Of a stretch of 64,000 nt of DNA, positions 17,261 to 26,434 are shown one piece after another. Under the pieces are notes generated by a model. It was given only the letters and a program-made list of their open reading frames with translations, did no database searches and was not told the origin of the DNA. The position numbers and the translations under genes were made by a program. Positions within the stretch are counted from its first letter, which is position 1. The number at the start of each line of letters is the position of its first letter. The stretch lies in assembly GCF_009380165.1 (NCBI RefSeq), contig NZ_WHUF01000006.1:404591-468590 (forward strand), written 5' to 3'. This DNA comes from Rugamonas rivuli (GTDB taxonomy: Bacteria > Pseudomonadota > Gammaproteobacteria > Burkholderiales > Burkholderiaceae_D).

Positions 17261-18034
17261 CTATTGCTGGTCCAGCATCCACCCCTTCAAGCCGTTGACC
17301 CAGGACTTGGCCGGCAGGTTCAGGCTCTTCTTGATGGCGCCGGCGCGCTCGTACAGCACGCTGAAATCGAGCACCGGCGACTGCTTGAAGGCGATCACCA
17401 CGATGTTGGCGTCGTGCACCTCGGGCAGCCAGACCACGGCGTCGAACACCAGTTCCATCGCCTGCAGGTTCTTGTCGTAGTTGGCGAAGTCGCCGAACAC
17501 ATTGGTGGTCATGATGCCGCCGTCGCGCAGGGTGTCGAAGCAGGCCTGGTAGAACTCGGGCGAGTCCAGCACCGGGCCGCGCGCCTCTTCGTCGTACAAG
17601 TCCACCTGCAGGATGTCGACGCTGCCATGGTTGGCCGGGTCGAGCACGAAATCCATGGCGTTCATTTCCATCACGTTCAGACGGGCGTCGTTGGGCGGCA
17701 GGCCGAACTGCGCGTGGCAGATGGCGATCACATTGGGGTTGAGCTCGACCGCCGTCACGCGCGCGTCCGGCAGGCGGCGGTAGCAGAACTTGGTCAGCGC
17801 GGCGCTGCCCAGGCCCAGCTGGACGATGTGGCGCGGCTGGTCGTTGAACAGCAGCCACATCATCATCATCTGCACGTATTCCAGCTCGATGTGGTCGGGC
17901 TTGGCGAGCCGCATCGCGCCCTGCACCCAGGAGGTGCCGAGGTGCAGGCTGCGCACGCCCTGGAATTCGGTGATGGTGGCGGGCGGATGGCCGGGGGCGT
18001 CGAAGCGGGAGGGGGAGGTGTTGGCGAGTGACAT
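17261..18034 (-). CDS. Spermidine synthase-like (class I methyltransferase fold) protein
   Basis: This 257-residue protein has the polyamine-synthase fold. The cofactor loop is IVQLGLGSAALTKFCYRRLP followed by RVTAVELNPNVIAICHAQFG. The acidic NVMEMNAMDFVLD and VDILQVDLYDEEARGP cover the decarboxylated-SAM/polyamine region, and YQACFDTLRDGGIMTTNVFG matches the post-catalytic helix. It lacks the N-terminal beta-hairpin domain of classical SpeE and so belongs to the short, stand-alone group often annotated spermidine synthase whose real activity is rarely tested. The catalytic Asp is plausible in DLYDEE. A terminator hairpin lies behind the convergent PEP-CTERM side at 18077-18100. Confidence 0.82.
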   Translation of the reverse strand: MSLANTSPSRFDAPGHPPATITEFQGVRSLHLGTSWVQGAMRLAKPDHIELEYVQMMMMWLLFNDQPRHIVQLGLGSAALTKFCYRRLPDARVTAVELNPNVIAICHAQFGLPPNDARLNVMEMNAMDFVLDPANHGSVDILQVDLYDEEARGPVLDSPEFYQACFDTLRDGGIMTTNVFGDFANYDKNLQAMELVFDAVVWLPEVHDANIVVIAFKQSPVLDFSVLYERAGAIKKSLNLPAKSWVNGLKGWMLDQQ

Positions 18035-18076
18035 GGCGCTAGTTTACCAGCCCGCCCGGCCGCGCGTGCGGCGTAA

Positions 18077-18100
18077 AAAAAGACGCCGCAGCGTCTTTTT
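18077..18100. terminator. Bidirectional terminator
   Basis: A perfect 10-bp stem, AAAAAGACGC / GCGTCTTTTT, encloses the loop CGCA. An A-tract on one side and a T-tract on the other allow function on either strand. It lies between the stop of the PEP-CTERM gene (18115, minus strand) and the start of the spermidine-synthase-like gene, so it mainly ends transcription from the PEP-CTERM gene. Confidence 0.85.
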
Positions 18101-18114
18101 AAGGGGCGTGGCGC

Positions 18115-18618
18115 TCAAGACTTGCGGCGTCGCGCAACCAGGCCCACCAGCGCCAGGCCGCCCAGCAGCATGCCGTAGGTGGCGGGTTCCGGCACGGCCG
18201 AGGTGATGTCCAGCGTGCCGGCATAGCTGGCGTGGCCGATATCGTTGCCGATGATGGTCAGCGTGATCAGGCCGTTCACCGGTACGCCGAAGAACACGCT
18301 GCCCGAGACGAAGCCATTGAAGATCGGCAGCGGCACGCCGTTGATGTCGGCCCAGCTGAAGTTGATCATGGTCGGCGACGGTGGCGAGAAATTGGCCAGG
18401 TTGGCGAAGAAGCCTTGCGCCGTGCCTGGCAGGCCGGAATAGGAGAAGGTGTAGGTATCGACGAAAGACAGGCCGTCGATATGCGACGTGCCGAACGGAA
18501 CGGTCCAGTTGGACGGGCCGCCGGCCATGGCGACTACCGCTGGCGCGTAATTGTTCGCCATCGCCCCCCCTGCCGCGGCCGCCATTAAGCCGGCTGCCAA
18601 TATTGATTTTAATTTCAT
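18115..18618 (-). CDS. PEP-CTERM sorting-domain protein (FxDxF-like family)
   Basis: This 167-residue exported protein has a signal peptide (LKSILAAGLMAAAAGGAMA), a middle domain with DGLSFVDTYTFSYSG matching the FxDxF-type pattern, and a C-terminal PEP-CTERM signal. The signal is VPEPATYGMLLGGLALVGLV followed by ARRRKS, i.e. Pro-Glu-Pro, a hydrophobic helix and a basic tail. Such proteins are cleaved by exosortase (EpsH/XrtA type) and displayed or released with exopolysaccharide. No exosortase gene is in the window. The gene stands alone, and the 215 bp between it and the histidine kinase gene are AT-rich and seem to hold only its promoter. Confidence 0.92.
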   Translation of the reverse strand: MKLKSILAAGLMAAAAGGAMANNYAPAVVAMAGGPSNWTVPFGTSHIDGLSFVDTYTFSYSGLPGTAQGFFANLANFSPPSPTMINFSWADINGVPLPIFNGFVSGSVFFGVPVNGLITLTIIGNDIGHASYAGTLDITSAVPEPATYGMLLGGLALVGLVARRRKS

Positions 18619-18833
18619 ATTATCCCCGCGAAATGTAAGACTTGATTCATGAAACCCCCGGACTACCGGACCAAATTACGCCTGGGGATTTTCGATGTCA
18701 ATCGGCTATTTTTTTATCGCGCGGGCAAGAATCATAGGGCGCGGCTAACTCCCGGGCTGAACAATGGAAAATTGCAAATAGTCAATTTCCGTTGTGCAAA
18801 ATATCAACATAATTTCAATTTAGTAATGACGCT
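18619..18833. other. AT-rich intergenic region upstream of the PEP-CTERM gene
   Basis: This stretch is visibly richer in A and T than its surroundings. It contains an open frame of 62 codons on the plus strand (18649-18837) with no ribosome binding site and no recognisable protein features, so I read it as non-coding. It should hold the promoter for the PEP-CTERM gene and the 3' end region of the histidine kinase gene. I see no hairpin or repeat. Confidence 0.5.
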
Positions 18834-20248
18834 TTAGTTGCTGATTGCCGACACCGGCAACACCAGCGTGACGGTCAGGCCGCCGCCGTCGCGGTTGGCC
18901 AGCGTGATGCGGCCGCCGTGGGCTTCGGCGATTTCGCGCGCCAGCGCCAGGCCCAGGCCGGTGCCGCTGCGCTTGGTGGAGTAGAACGGCACCAGCGCAT
19001 TGGTCAGCACGGTGTCGCTCATGCCGGGGCCGCGGTCGAGCACGTCGATGCGCACGGCGTCGTGCAGGCGCCGCACCTCCAGGCTGACCTGGCTGGCCGG
19101 CGAGCCCGATTCGTGGGCGTTCTTGAGCAGGTTCAGCAGCGCCTGCTCCAGCTGCGAGGGATCGAAGGCGCAGGGCTCGGCGGGCGGCTCGCCGGCGATG
19201 GTGAAGTCGACCTGGGCCGCCAGCTGGGCCAGGAAGGCCGGCCACGATTGCAGCTCCAGCCGCGGCGCCGGCAGCTTGGCGAAGCGCGCATAGCCGAGGA
19301 TGAAGCTTTCCAGGTGGCGGGTGCGCTCCTCGATGGTGGCGAGGATTTGCGGCAGCCGTTCGGTCTGGCCGCGCCGCACCAGCTCGGCGCCGGAGTGGGC
19401 CAGCGAGGTCAGCGGCGCCAGCGAATTGTTCAGCTCATGGCTGATGACGCGGATGACTTTTTTCCAGGTCTGCACTTCCTGCCGGCGCAGCTCCATGGTC
19501 AGCTGGCGCAGCAGCAGCAGCTCGTGCTTGCGGCCGTTCAGGTTGAAGCTGCGGCGGGCCAGGTGGTAGACCTCTTCCTGGTCGAGCGCTTCCTGGCCCT
19601 CGCCGCCGGCCTCGCGCGTGGTGAACAGGCCGTCGCCGCCGCGCGCCATCGCTTCGCGCAGCGCCGGCGAGGCTTGCGCCAGGATGTCGTCGAGGCGGTG
19701 GCCTTCGAGCCGGCGGCCCTGGTGCAGCAGCTGGCGCGCGGCGATGTTGGCGTAGACCACGGGGCCGGCCTCGCGCACCAGCAGCATGGCCACCGGCGTG
19801 TTCTGCACCATGGTGTCGAGCAGCAGTTCGCGCTGCACCAGGTCCAGGCGCTGCTGGCGCAGCACGTCGCCCAGCGTGTTGTGGGCCGCCACCAGGTCGC
19901 TGAGCTCGTCGTTCTGCGGCCAGTGCAGGCTGAACGAGAAGTCGCCGTCCTGGTAGCTGGTGACGGTGCCGGTCAGCGCGCGGAACAGCGACAGCATGTA
20001 TTCGAGCTGGGCGCGGATGGTGATGATGGAAATCGGCAGCACGCACAGCAGGCAGACCGCCAGCACCATGCCGGGATGGGCGGGGAAGAAATGGGTCAGC
20101 GTCAGCGCGATGAGGATGCCGACCGTCAGCAGCGTGCCGACCAGCGCCGTCCAGCGCGTCAACAGCGACAGGCGCATGCCTGTTGGGCGCATGCCTGTCG
20201 GGCGCATGCCTTGCGGGCGCGGGCGTACCGGCGGCGGCGTGGCGCCCA

Positions 20249-20249
<1 letters not shown>
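18834..20249 (-). CDS. Membrane histidine kinase of the exporter-linked two-component system
   Basis: This 471-residue kinase has two membrane helices (about residues 32-53 and 60-78) with a very short periplasmic loop, so it probably senses within or next to the membrane. A PAS-like domain follows (LLDTMVQNTPVAMLLVREAG, PVVYANIAARQLL), then the phospho-acceptor His271 in VIRVISHELNNSLAPL, the N box QALLNLLKNAHES, and the G boxes VLDRGPGMSD and GTGLGLALAREIAEAHGG. It is of the NtrY/NtrB-like type that pairs with sigma-54 regulators. I chose the ATG at 20249, which overlaps the response regulator stop (TGATG); the frame upstream of it lies inside the regulator gene. The N-terminus carries three MRPTG-like repeats. 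Confidence 0.93.
20173..20217. repeat. Three tandem 15-bp repeats in the kinase N-terminus
   Basis: Three near-identical 15-base units on the plus strand read CGCATGCCTGTTGGG, CGCATGCCTGTCGGG and CGCATGCCTTGCGGG. They lie inside the first 25 codons of the histidine kinase gene and encode a repeated Met-Arg-Pro-(Thr/Gln)-Gly. Each unit contains an in-frame ATG on the coding strand, giving alternative starts. This is typical of replication slippage, and copy number may differ between strains. Confidence 0.8.
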
Positions 20250-21595
<1,346 letters not shown>

Positions 21596-21650
21596 GCCGT
21601 AAGCATAACATTGTCGCGGCATGCCCGGTGTGGCAAACATCGTTGGAACG

Positions 21651-22886
21651 CTAGGCGCTGCGGGTGGCGGTGGCCGGCGAAATCGACGCCGCGCGCCAGG
21701 CCGGGCCGTACACGGCGGCGATGCCCAGCGCCCAGAACACGCCGGCGCCGGCGATCAGGTAGCCGGCCGGCAGCCGCGCCATTTCCAGCTGGCTCACCAG
21801 CAGCTGGTTCAGGCCCAGCGCCAGCAGCACGCCGGCGCCGACGCCGACGCTGGTGATCATCACGTTCTCGGTGATGAAGTAGCGCAGGATGTCGAGCCGG
21901 CGCGCACCCAGCGCGCGCCGCACGCCGATCTGCTTGCGGCGCTGCGTGACCCACAGGCTGGCCATGCCGACGATGCCGCTGGAGGTGATCAGCAGCAGCA
22001 GCACGCTGACCGTCACCAGCATCCACGCCAGCGCGTTGTCGGCACGGTAGCGGTCGCGGCGCAGTTCCACCATGGTCTTGACCTTGACGATCACCGGCGT
22101 CGGCGACGAGGCGCGCAGCGCCGCCTCGGCCTCCTTGACCACGCGGTCCAGCTGGCCCGGCTCGGCGCGCAGCGTGTAGACGCTGGCGTCGTCGCCGGTC
22201 AGGCGGGTTGGCACCATGGTGGAGAATTCGCCGCGCTCGCCGATCTGGGCGTTCGGCGATTGCAGCCGTTCGACCACGCCGACCACGCGCGCGTCCCTGG
22301 CGTCGTCGCCGACCCCGAAGTAGAAGGTCTTGCCGACGAAGCTGGCCGCGCCCGGCCACAGTTTCTCGCCCTGCTGGCGGGTGATGATGGCGACCTTGGG
22401 AAACTCGTTGCTGGTGTTCTCGTCGACCTCCAGCACCTCGGCGGGCAGGAAGTCGCGGCCGTCGACCAGTTGCAGGCCCCAGGTCTTCACCAGCGAATCG
22501 GCGGTGACGAAGGTGCTGGTGGTGAGGGTGGACTTGAATTGCTTGCGGTCGGTCGCCACGCCGGTGTAGTTGCCCGAGCGCGACAGCGGCATCTGCGAGG
22601 TGGACGCCACCGAGAGCACGCCCGGCACCGCGCGCAGGGTGTCGGTTTCGCGGTGCTGCGCCGCCAGCTGTTCCTGGTGGTTGCCTTTTTGCAGGCGGCG
22701 CACTTGCACGGTGAAGACATCGGCTTCGTTGGCGATGCCGCTGGCGCGCGCCGACACGGCCTGGCGCACCTGCACGATGTGCAGCGCGTTGGCCAGGATG
22801 CCGAGGCTCAGCGCGACCTGCACGGCCACCAGGATGGGGCCGGTCTTGTTGCGCAGCAGCGCAGACAGGATGGGACGGATTTCCAT
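21651..22886 (-). CDS. MacB/FtsX-type ABC permease, second subunit
   Basis: This 411-residue permease has the MacB topology: one N-terminal membrane helix (GPILVAVQVALSLGILANAL), a large periplasmic domain (about residues 40-280), and three C-terminal helices (MLVTVSVLLLLITSSGIVGM, ITSVGVGAGVLLALGLNQLL, GYLIAGAGVFWALGIAAVYG). The conserved FtsX stretch VTQRRKQIGVRRALGARRLDI sits between the second and third helices. It is a diverged relative of the permease encoded by the preceding gene, and the pair probably forms a heterodimer on the single ATPase. The ribosome binding site AAGGAA precedes the ATG. It lies 9 bp after the first permease gene. Confidence 0.92.
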   Translation of the reverse strand: MEIRPILSALLRNKTGPILVAVQVALSLGILANALHIVQVRQAVSARASGIANEADVFTVQVRRLQKGNHQEQLAAQHRETDTLRAVPGVLSVASTSQMPLSRSGNYTGVATDRKQFKSTLTTSTFVTADSLVKTWGLQLVDGRDFLPAEVLEVDENTSNEFPKVAIITRQQGEKLWPGAASFVGKTFYFGVGDDARDARVVGVVERLQSPNAQIGERGEFSTMVPTRLTGDDASVYTLRAEPGQLDRVVKEAEAALRASSPTPVIVKVKTMVELRRDRYRADNALAWMLVTVSVLLLLITSSGIVGMASLWVTQRRKQIGVRRALGARRLDILRYFITENVMITSVGVGAGVLLALGLNQLLVSQLEMARLPAGYLIAGAGVFWALGIAAVYGPAWRAASISPATATRSA

Positions 22887-22895
22887 GATGATTCC

Positions 22896-24212
22896 TTATT
22901 GGGATTTGAGTTGCATGGCGGGCGTGACCTGGCAGGCGCGCCAGGTCGGCAGCAGGCCGGCCAGCACGGCCGACAGCACCGCCATCGCGAAGGTGGTCAG
23001 CAGCATGATCCAGTCCATATGGGCCACCACCGTCAGCGCCGTCGACTGCATCGCGATCAGCGCCAGCGCGCCGAAGGCCAGCGCCAGGCCGAGCACGCCG
23101 CCGACCAGGCCGACCACCGTGGTCTCGATCAGGAATTGCTGGAAGATCTCGCGGCGCGAGGCGCCCAGCGCGCGGCGGATGCCGACCTCGGCGGCGCGCA
23201 CCGAGAACTTGGCCAGCAGCAGGCCTATCGTGTTCACCAGGCACAGCACCAGGAAGCCGAACGCCAGCCAGGCCGACAGCTTGTTGTCGTTGCCGACCAC
23301 CTTCATGAAGTCCAGCCATTCGCGCACGTCGTACAGCCGGTTGGCGGCGTTGCGCTTCAGGCGGCCCAGCTTGCGCTGCTCGGCGGCGTAGCTGTCGAGG
23401 TAGTTCTGCAGGCTGGCGCGGTCGCTGGCGCTGCGGGTCTCGAACCAGAACTGGATCCAGGTGCATTCGGAATCGATGAAGGCCTGGTAGCCGGGGCCGA
23501 TGTCGTCGGTGCAGCTGGTGCTGCCGTTGCGCTGTATTTCATTGCGGATCGCCGTGGTGAACGGCACAAACATGTCGTCCTCGTCGCTGAAGGCGCCGTC
23601 GGCGCTGCCGATGATGCGGTGGAAGCGCGGCACCACGGTCCATTTGTCGAGCACGCCGACGATCTGGTATTGCTTGCTGCTCAGGGTGATGCGCTTGCCG
23701 ACCGGGTCGGTGTCGCCGTAGAGCTTGTCGGCCAGCTTGCGGCCCAGCACCACGACGTTGGCGGCGGCCTTGTCGTCGGCGGGGCTCCAGGCCTGGCCGT
23801 GCCGGAAGGGGGCGTCGAACATATTGAAGTAGTCGCTGGCCACGGCCAGGCCGCGCGTGGTGAACACGCCGATGTCCTTGCGCTCCGGCTCGACCGCCAC
23901 GCTGGCGCCGTAGATGGCCGTGGCGCGTTCGGCCGCTTTGCTGTTGAGGAAGTTCTTGGCGTCGGTGTAGCTCAGCTGGTTGTCGTTGGGCTCGTCGCCG
24001 GGCTTGTAGCTTTGCGGCGGGCCGTTGTCGACCAGCGGCACGAACAGGCGGTCGCTCTTGTGCGGGATCGGGTCGCCCGACATCACGTGCAGGATGGTCA
24101 GCGTGGCGACGCTGGCGGCCACGCCGACGGCCAGCGTCAGCACCATCAGCGCGGTCAGGGCCGGGTTGCGGCGCAGGCTGCGCAGGCCCAGGACGAAATA
24201 GTATTGGAACAT
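22896..24212 (-). CDS. MacB/FtsX-type ABC permease, first subunit
   Basis: This 438-residue permease has an N-terminal helix (LTALMVLTLAVGVAASVATL), a periplasmic MacB-type domain (about residues 45-310), and three C-terminal helices including LAFGFLVLCLVNTIGLLLAK, followed by the FtsX motif VRAAEVGIRRALGASRREIF. I chose the ATG at 24212 (MFQYYF) because AAGGAG lies 6 nt upstream; an in-frame ATG at 24233 would overlap the ATPase gene. Type VII (MacB-like) permeases do not move substrate through the membrane helices but drive an adaptor and outer-membrane partner by mechanotransmission. No outer-membrane channel gene lies nearby, so TolC or another generic channel would be needed. Confidence 0.92.
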   Translation of the reverse strand: MFQYYFVLGLRSLRRNPALTALMVLTLAVGVAASVATLTILHVMSGDPIPHKSDRLFVPLVDNGPPQSYKPGDEPNDNQLSYTDAKNFLNSKAAERATAIYGASVAVEPERKDIGVFTTRGLAVASDYFNMFDAPFRHGQAWSPADDKAAANVVVLGRKLADKLYGDTDPVGKRITLSSKQYQIVGVLDKWTVVPRFHRIIGSADGAFSDEDDMFVPFTTAIRNEIQRNGSTSCTDDIGPGYQAFIDSECTWIQFWFETRSASDRASLQNYLDSYAAEQRKLGRLKRNAANRLYDVREWLDFMKVVGNDNKLSAWLAFGFLVLCLVNTIGLLLAKFSVRAAEVGIRRALGASRREIFQQFLIETTVVGLVGGVLGLALAFGALALIAMQSTALTVVAHMDWIMLLTTFAMAVLSAVLAGLLPTWRACQVTPAMQLKSQ

Positions 24213-24222
24213 ATGGCGCTCC

Positions 24223-24951
24223 TTATGCGACATGGGTTTTGCCGTCGGCGTGGGCGTTGGCGTCGAACAGCGACGGCGCCTTGCGCACCAGGTCCGACAC
24301 CTGGCCGTCGATGATGTGGACGTTGCGCTGCGAGCGCACCGCCAGCTCGGGATCGTGCGTCACCATCAGGATGGTCGTGCCCTGGGCGTTGATCTCTTCC
24401 AGCAGCTCCATCACGCCGCGCGCCATCTGGGTGTCCAGGTTGCCGGTCGGTTCATCGGCCAGCAGCAGTTTCGGCGAGCCGGCCAGCGCGCGCGCGATCG
24501 CCACGCGCTGCTGCTGGCCGCCCGACAGCTCGGCCGGGTAGTGCTTCATGCGCGAGGCCAGGCCGACCTTGGCCAGCGCGTCCTCGATGCGCTCCTTGCG
24601 CTCGGCGGCGTTGAAGCCGCGGTAGCGCAGCGGCACGTCGACATTGTCGAACAGCGACAGGTCGGGGATCAGGTTGAAGCCCTGGAAGATGAAGCCCAGT
24701 TTTTCGTTGCGCAGGCGCGAGCGGGCGTTGTCGTCCATGCCCTTGACGTTGATGCCGTCGAGGATGTACTCGCCGTCGGTGAATTCTTCCAGCAGGCCGG
24801 CGATGTTGAGGAAGCTGGTCTTGCCGGAACCGGAAGGGCCGGTGACGGTGACGAACTCGCCCTGCTTGACGTTGATCTCGAAGCCGCGCAGCGCGTGGGT
24901 TTCGATCATGTGGGTACGATAGACTTTGCTCAGGTTTTGCATGCGCAGCAT
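24223..24951 (-). CDS. ABC transporter ATPase (MacB/LolD-like)
   Basis: This 242-residue ATPase is complete: Walker A GPSGSGKT at 38-45, Q-loop FIFQGFN at 88-93, signature LSGGQQQR at 142-149, Walker B LLLADEPTG at 162-170, and the switch histidine in MVTHDPE at 199. Residues past 220 form a short polar tail. It belongs to the group that energises MacB/FtsX permeases, extracting lipids or peptides from the periplasmic side or exporting toxins. It lies 21 bp after the adaptor gene and 10 bp before the first permease, in the same operon. A start at 24942 (MQNLSKVY) is an alternative. Confidence 0.95.
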   Translation of the reverse strand: MLRMQNLSKVYRTHMIETHALRGFEINVKQGEFVTVTGPSGSGKTSFLNIAGLLEEFTDGEYILDGINVKGMDDNARSRLRNEKLGFIFQGFNLIPDLSLFDNVDVPLRYRGFNAAERKERIEDALAKVGLASRMKHYPAELSGGQQQRVAIARALAGSPKLLLADEPTGNLDTQMARGVMELLEEINAQGTTILMVTHDPELAVRSQRNVHIIDGQVSDLVRKAPSLFDANAHADGKTHVA

Positions 24952-24972
24952 GGAGGGCCTCTGGGAAAAAAG

Positions 24973-26241
24973 TTATTGGTTGATCGAGACGCGTTCGGCG
25001 TTCTCGAAGGTTTCGGTGCCGGAGATGACGACCTTGTCGCCCTGTTTCAAACCGCCGAGGATCTCCACTGCGGAGACGCTGGTGGCGCCCATCTTGATCG
25101 GGGTGCGGATGGCGATGCCGTCCCGGACTACATAAGCGAAGCGGCCGCCTTCGGATTCCACAAACGGGCCGCGCTGTATCATCAGCGTGTTGGGTTTCTC
25201 GTCGATCAGCAGGCGCGCCGTGACGCGCTGGTTCTGGCGCAGCCCGGCCGGCTGGGCGTTGCTGAAGCGCACCCGCGCCAGCACCTGGTTCTTCACCACC
25301 TCCGGCGACAGCGCCGACAGCTTGGCGACGGCGGTGCCGGTGCCGTAGTTGACTTCGGCGTTCATGCCCAGGCCGATGTCGGACACATAGGTCTCCGGCA
25401 CTTCCAGCTCGACTTCCAGGCGCGACAGGTCGACCAGCGTCATCAGCGGCGCATTGGCCGGCACCACGCTGCGGTTGGCCACCGACAGCGTGCCGATGAA
25501 GCCGTCCACCGGCGCGCGCACGGTCAGCTCGTCGACGCGGCGCTGGGCGTTGGCCAGCGACAGGCGCTGGCGGTCCAGCTCATTGATCTTGGTCTTCAGT
25601 TCCAGCGCGACGTTGTCGCCTTCCAGCTCGGCCGCCTGGCCGGCGTGCTTGGCGCGGATCTCGGCCGAGTTCAGCGCGTCCTTGGCCTTCTGGTATTCGA
25701 TCTTGGCGATGATGCCTTCGTTGGAGACGGCGTTGTAGCGCTCCAGCGTGCGCAGCGCGGACAGGCGGTCGATCTCGGCGGTGTCGGCGTCGCGGCGGGC
25801 CAGCAGCTTCTGCTTGCGGGCCAGGATCTGCTGGCGCGCGACTTCGGCTTCCAGCTGCAGATAGCTCGATTGCTCGCGCTTGAGCGCATCGGTCAGGTCG
25901 GGCGATTCCAGCACCGCCAGGATGTCGCCTTTCTTGACCGTGTCGCCGGCGGCGGCCTTCAGCGTCACCGTCGCCGGCGAGGCGGAGTACAGCGTCGGGC
26001 TGATGGCGGCGACGATGCGGCCGTTGACGGCGGCGTCGCGTATCAGCGTGCCGCGGCCCACTTCGGCGATGCGCAGGCGCGAGATGTTGACCGAGTGGTC
26101 GCTGCCGCGCCACGAGTGGAGCACGGCGTAGGCCACCGCCACCAGGGCGATGGCTCCGACGGCGAAAACGAGGCGGCGCTTGACGGCATGCCCTTTCGGG
26201 GTGGCGATGACTGCATCTTGATTGGAGGTGTCGCGTATCAT
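24973..26241 (-). CDS. Periplasmic adaptor (HlyD/MacA-like membrane fusion protein), first gene of exporter operon
   Basis: This 422-residue protein has one N-terminal membrane helix (residues 22-41, RLVFAVGAIALVAVAYAVL). The lipoyl/barrel-sandwich half follows (VTLKAAAGDTVKKGDILAVL), then a long alpha-helical hairpin (about residues 120-230, rich in Ala, Glu, Arg and Leu), the second lipoyl half (LTVRAPVDGFIGTLSVANRS) and beta-barrel domains (RLEVELEVPETYVSDIG). It links the ABC permeases to an outer-membrane channel. No ribosome binding site is obvious before the ATG. The likely sigma-54 transcription start is only about 20-25 nt upstream, so the leader is very short. Confidence 0.93.
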   Translation of the reverse strand: MIRDTSNQDAVIATPKGHAVKRRLVFAVGAIALVAVAYAVLHSWRGSDHSVNISRLRIAEVGRGTLIRDAAVNGRIVAAISPTLYSASPATVTLKAAAGDTVKKGDILAVLESPDLTDALKREQSSYLQLEAEVARQQILARKQKLLARRDADTAEIDRLSALRTLERYNAVSNEGIIAKIEYQKAKDALNSAEIRAKHAGQAAELEGDNVALELKTKINELDRQRLSLANAQRRVDELTVRAPVDGFIGTLSVANRSVVPANAPLMTLVDLSRLEVELEVPETYVSDIGLGMNAEVNYGTGTAVAKLSALSPEVVKNQVLARVRFSNAQPAGLRQNQRVTARLLIDEKPNTLMIQRGPFVESEGGRFAYVVRDGIAIRTPIKMGATSVSAVEILGGLKQGDKVVISGTETFENAERVSINQ

Positions 26242-26274
26242 GGTCGTATCGATGTGTAGAGATATGCAACATTA

Positions 26275-26290
26275 TGCAGAAAGCGTGCCA
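26275..26290 (-). promoter_or_regulatory. Sigma-54 (-24/-12) promoter of the exporter operon
   Basis: On the minus strand the sequence reads TGGCACGCTTTCTGCA. It matches the sigma-54 consensus TGGCACG-N4-TTGCA at every fixed position except one T (C here), with the essential GG and GC dinucleotides in the right phase. The predicted start is near 26264, just ahead of the adaptor ATG at 26241. The same operon encodes a sigma-54-dependent regulator, which makes the match meaningful. Confidence 0.8.
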
Positions 26291-26374
26291 GCTTGTAAGG
26301 CATTGATTTTATTGAATATTGCAGTTTTCGTTCATTGTCCGTACGCCTGTCCGGGCGTCCGGGCTGTCCGCCCG

Positions 26375-26395
26375 CGCTTGATAAAGTGTCAAGCG
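26375..26395. promoter_or_regulatory. Inverted repeat: candidate upstream activator site for the response regulator
   Basis: A perfect inverted repeat CGCTTGA-N7-TCAAGCG lies about 85-120 bp upstream of the sigma-54 promoter, the usual distance for enhancer sites bound by NtrC-type activators. It also sits 40 bp before the divergent MutS-like gene, so it could act on both. A cluster of GTCCG direct repeats fills the space between it and the promoter (about 26337-26370). Confidence 0.55.
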
Positions 26396-26434
26396 TGACC
26401 ATCTGTGGCGCTGTCGCCCCCACCCGAGTACCGA

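Noticed and set aside
18649..18837. 62-codon frame in the AT-rich gap after the PEP-CTERM gene
   Set aside because: No ribosome binding site, no family features, and the gap is needed for a promoter.
21621..24314. Open frame of 897 codons on the plus strand over both permease genes
   Set aside because: It is antisense to two complete permeases with membrane helices and motifs; no domain is seen.
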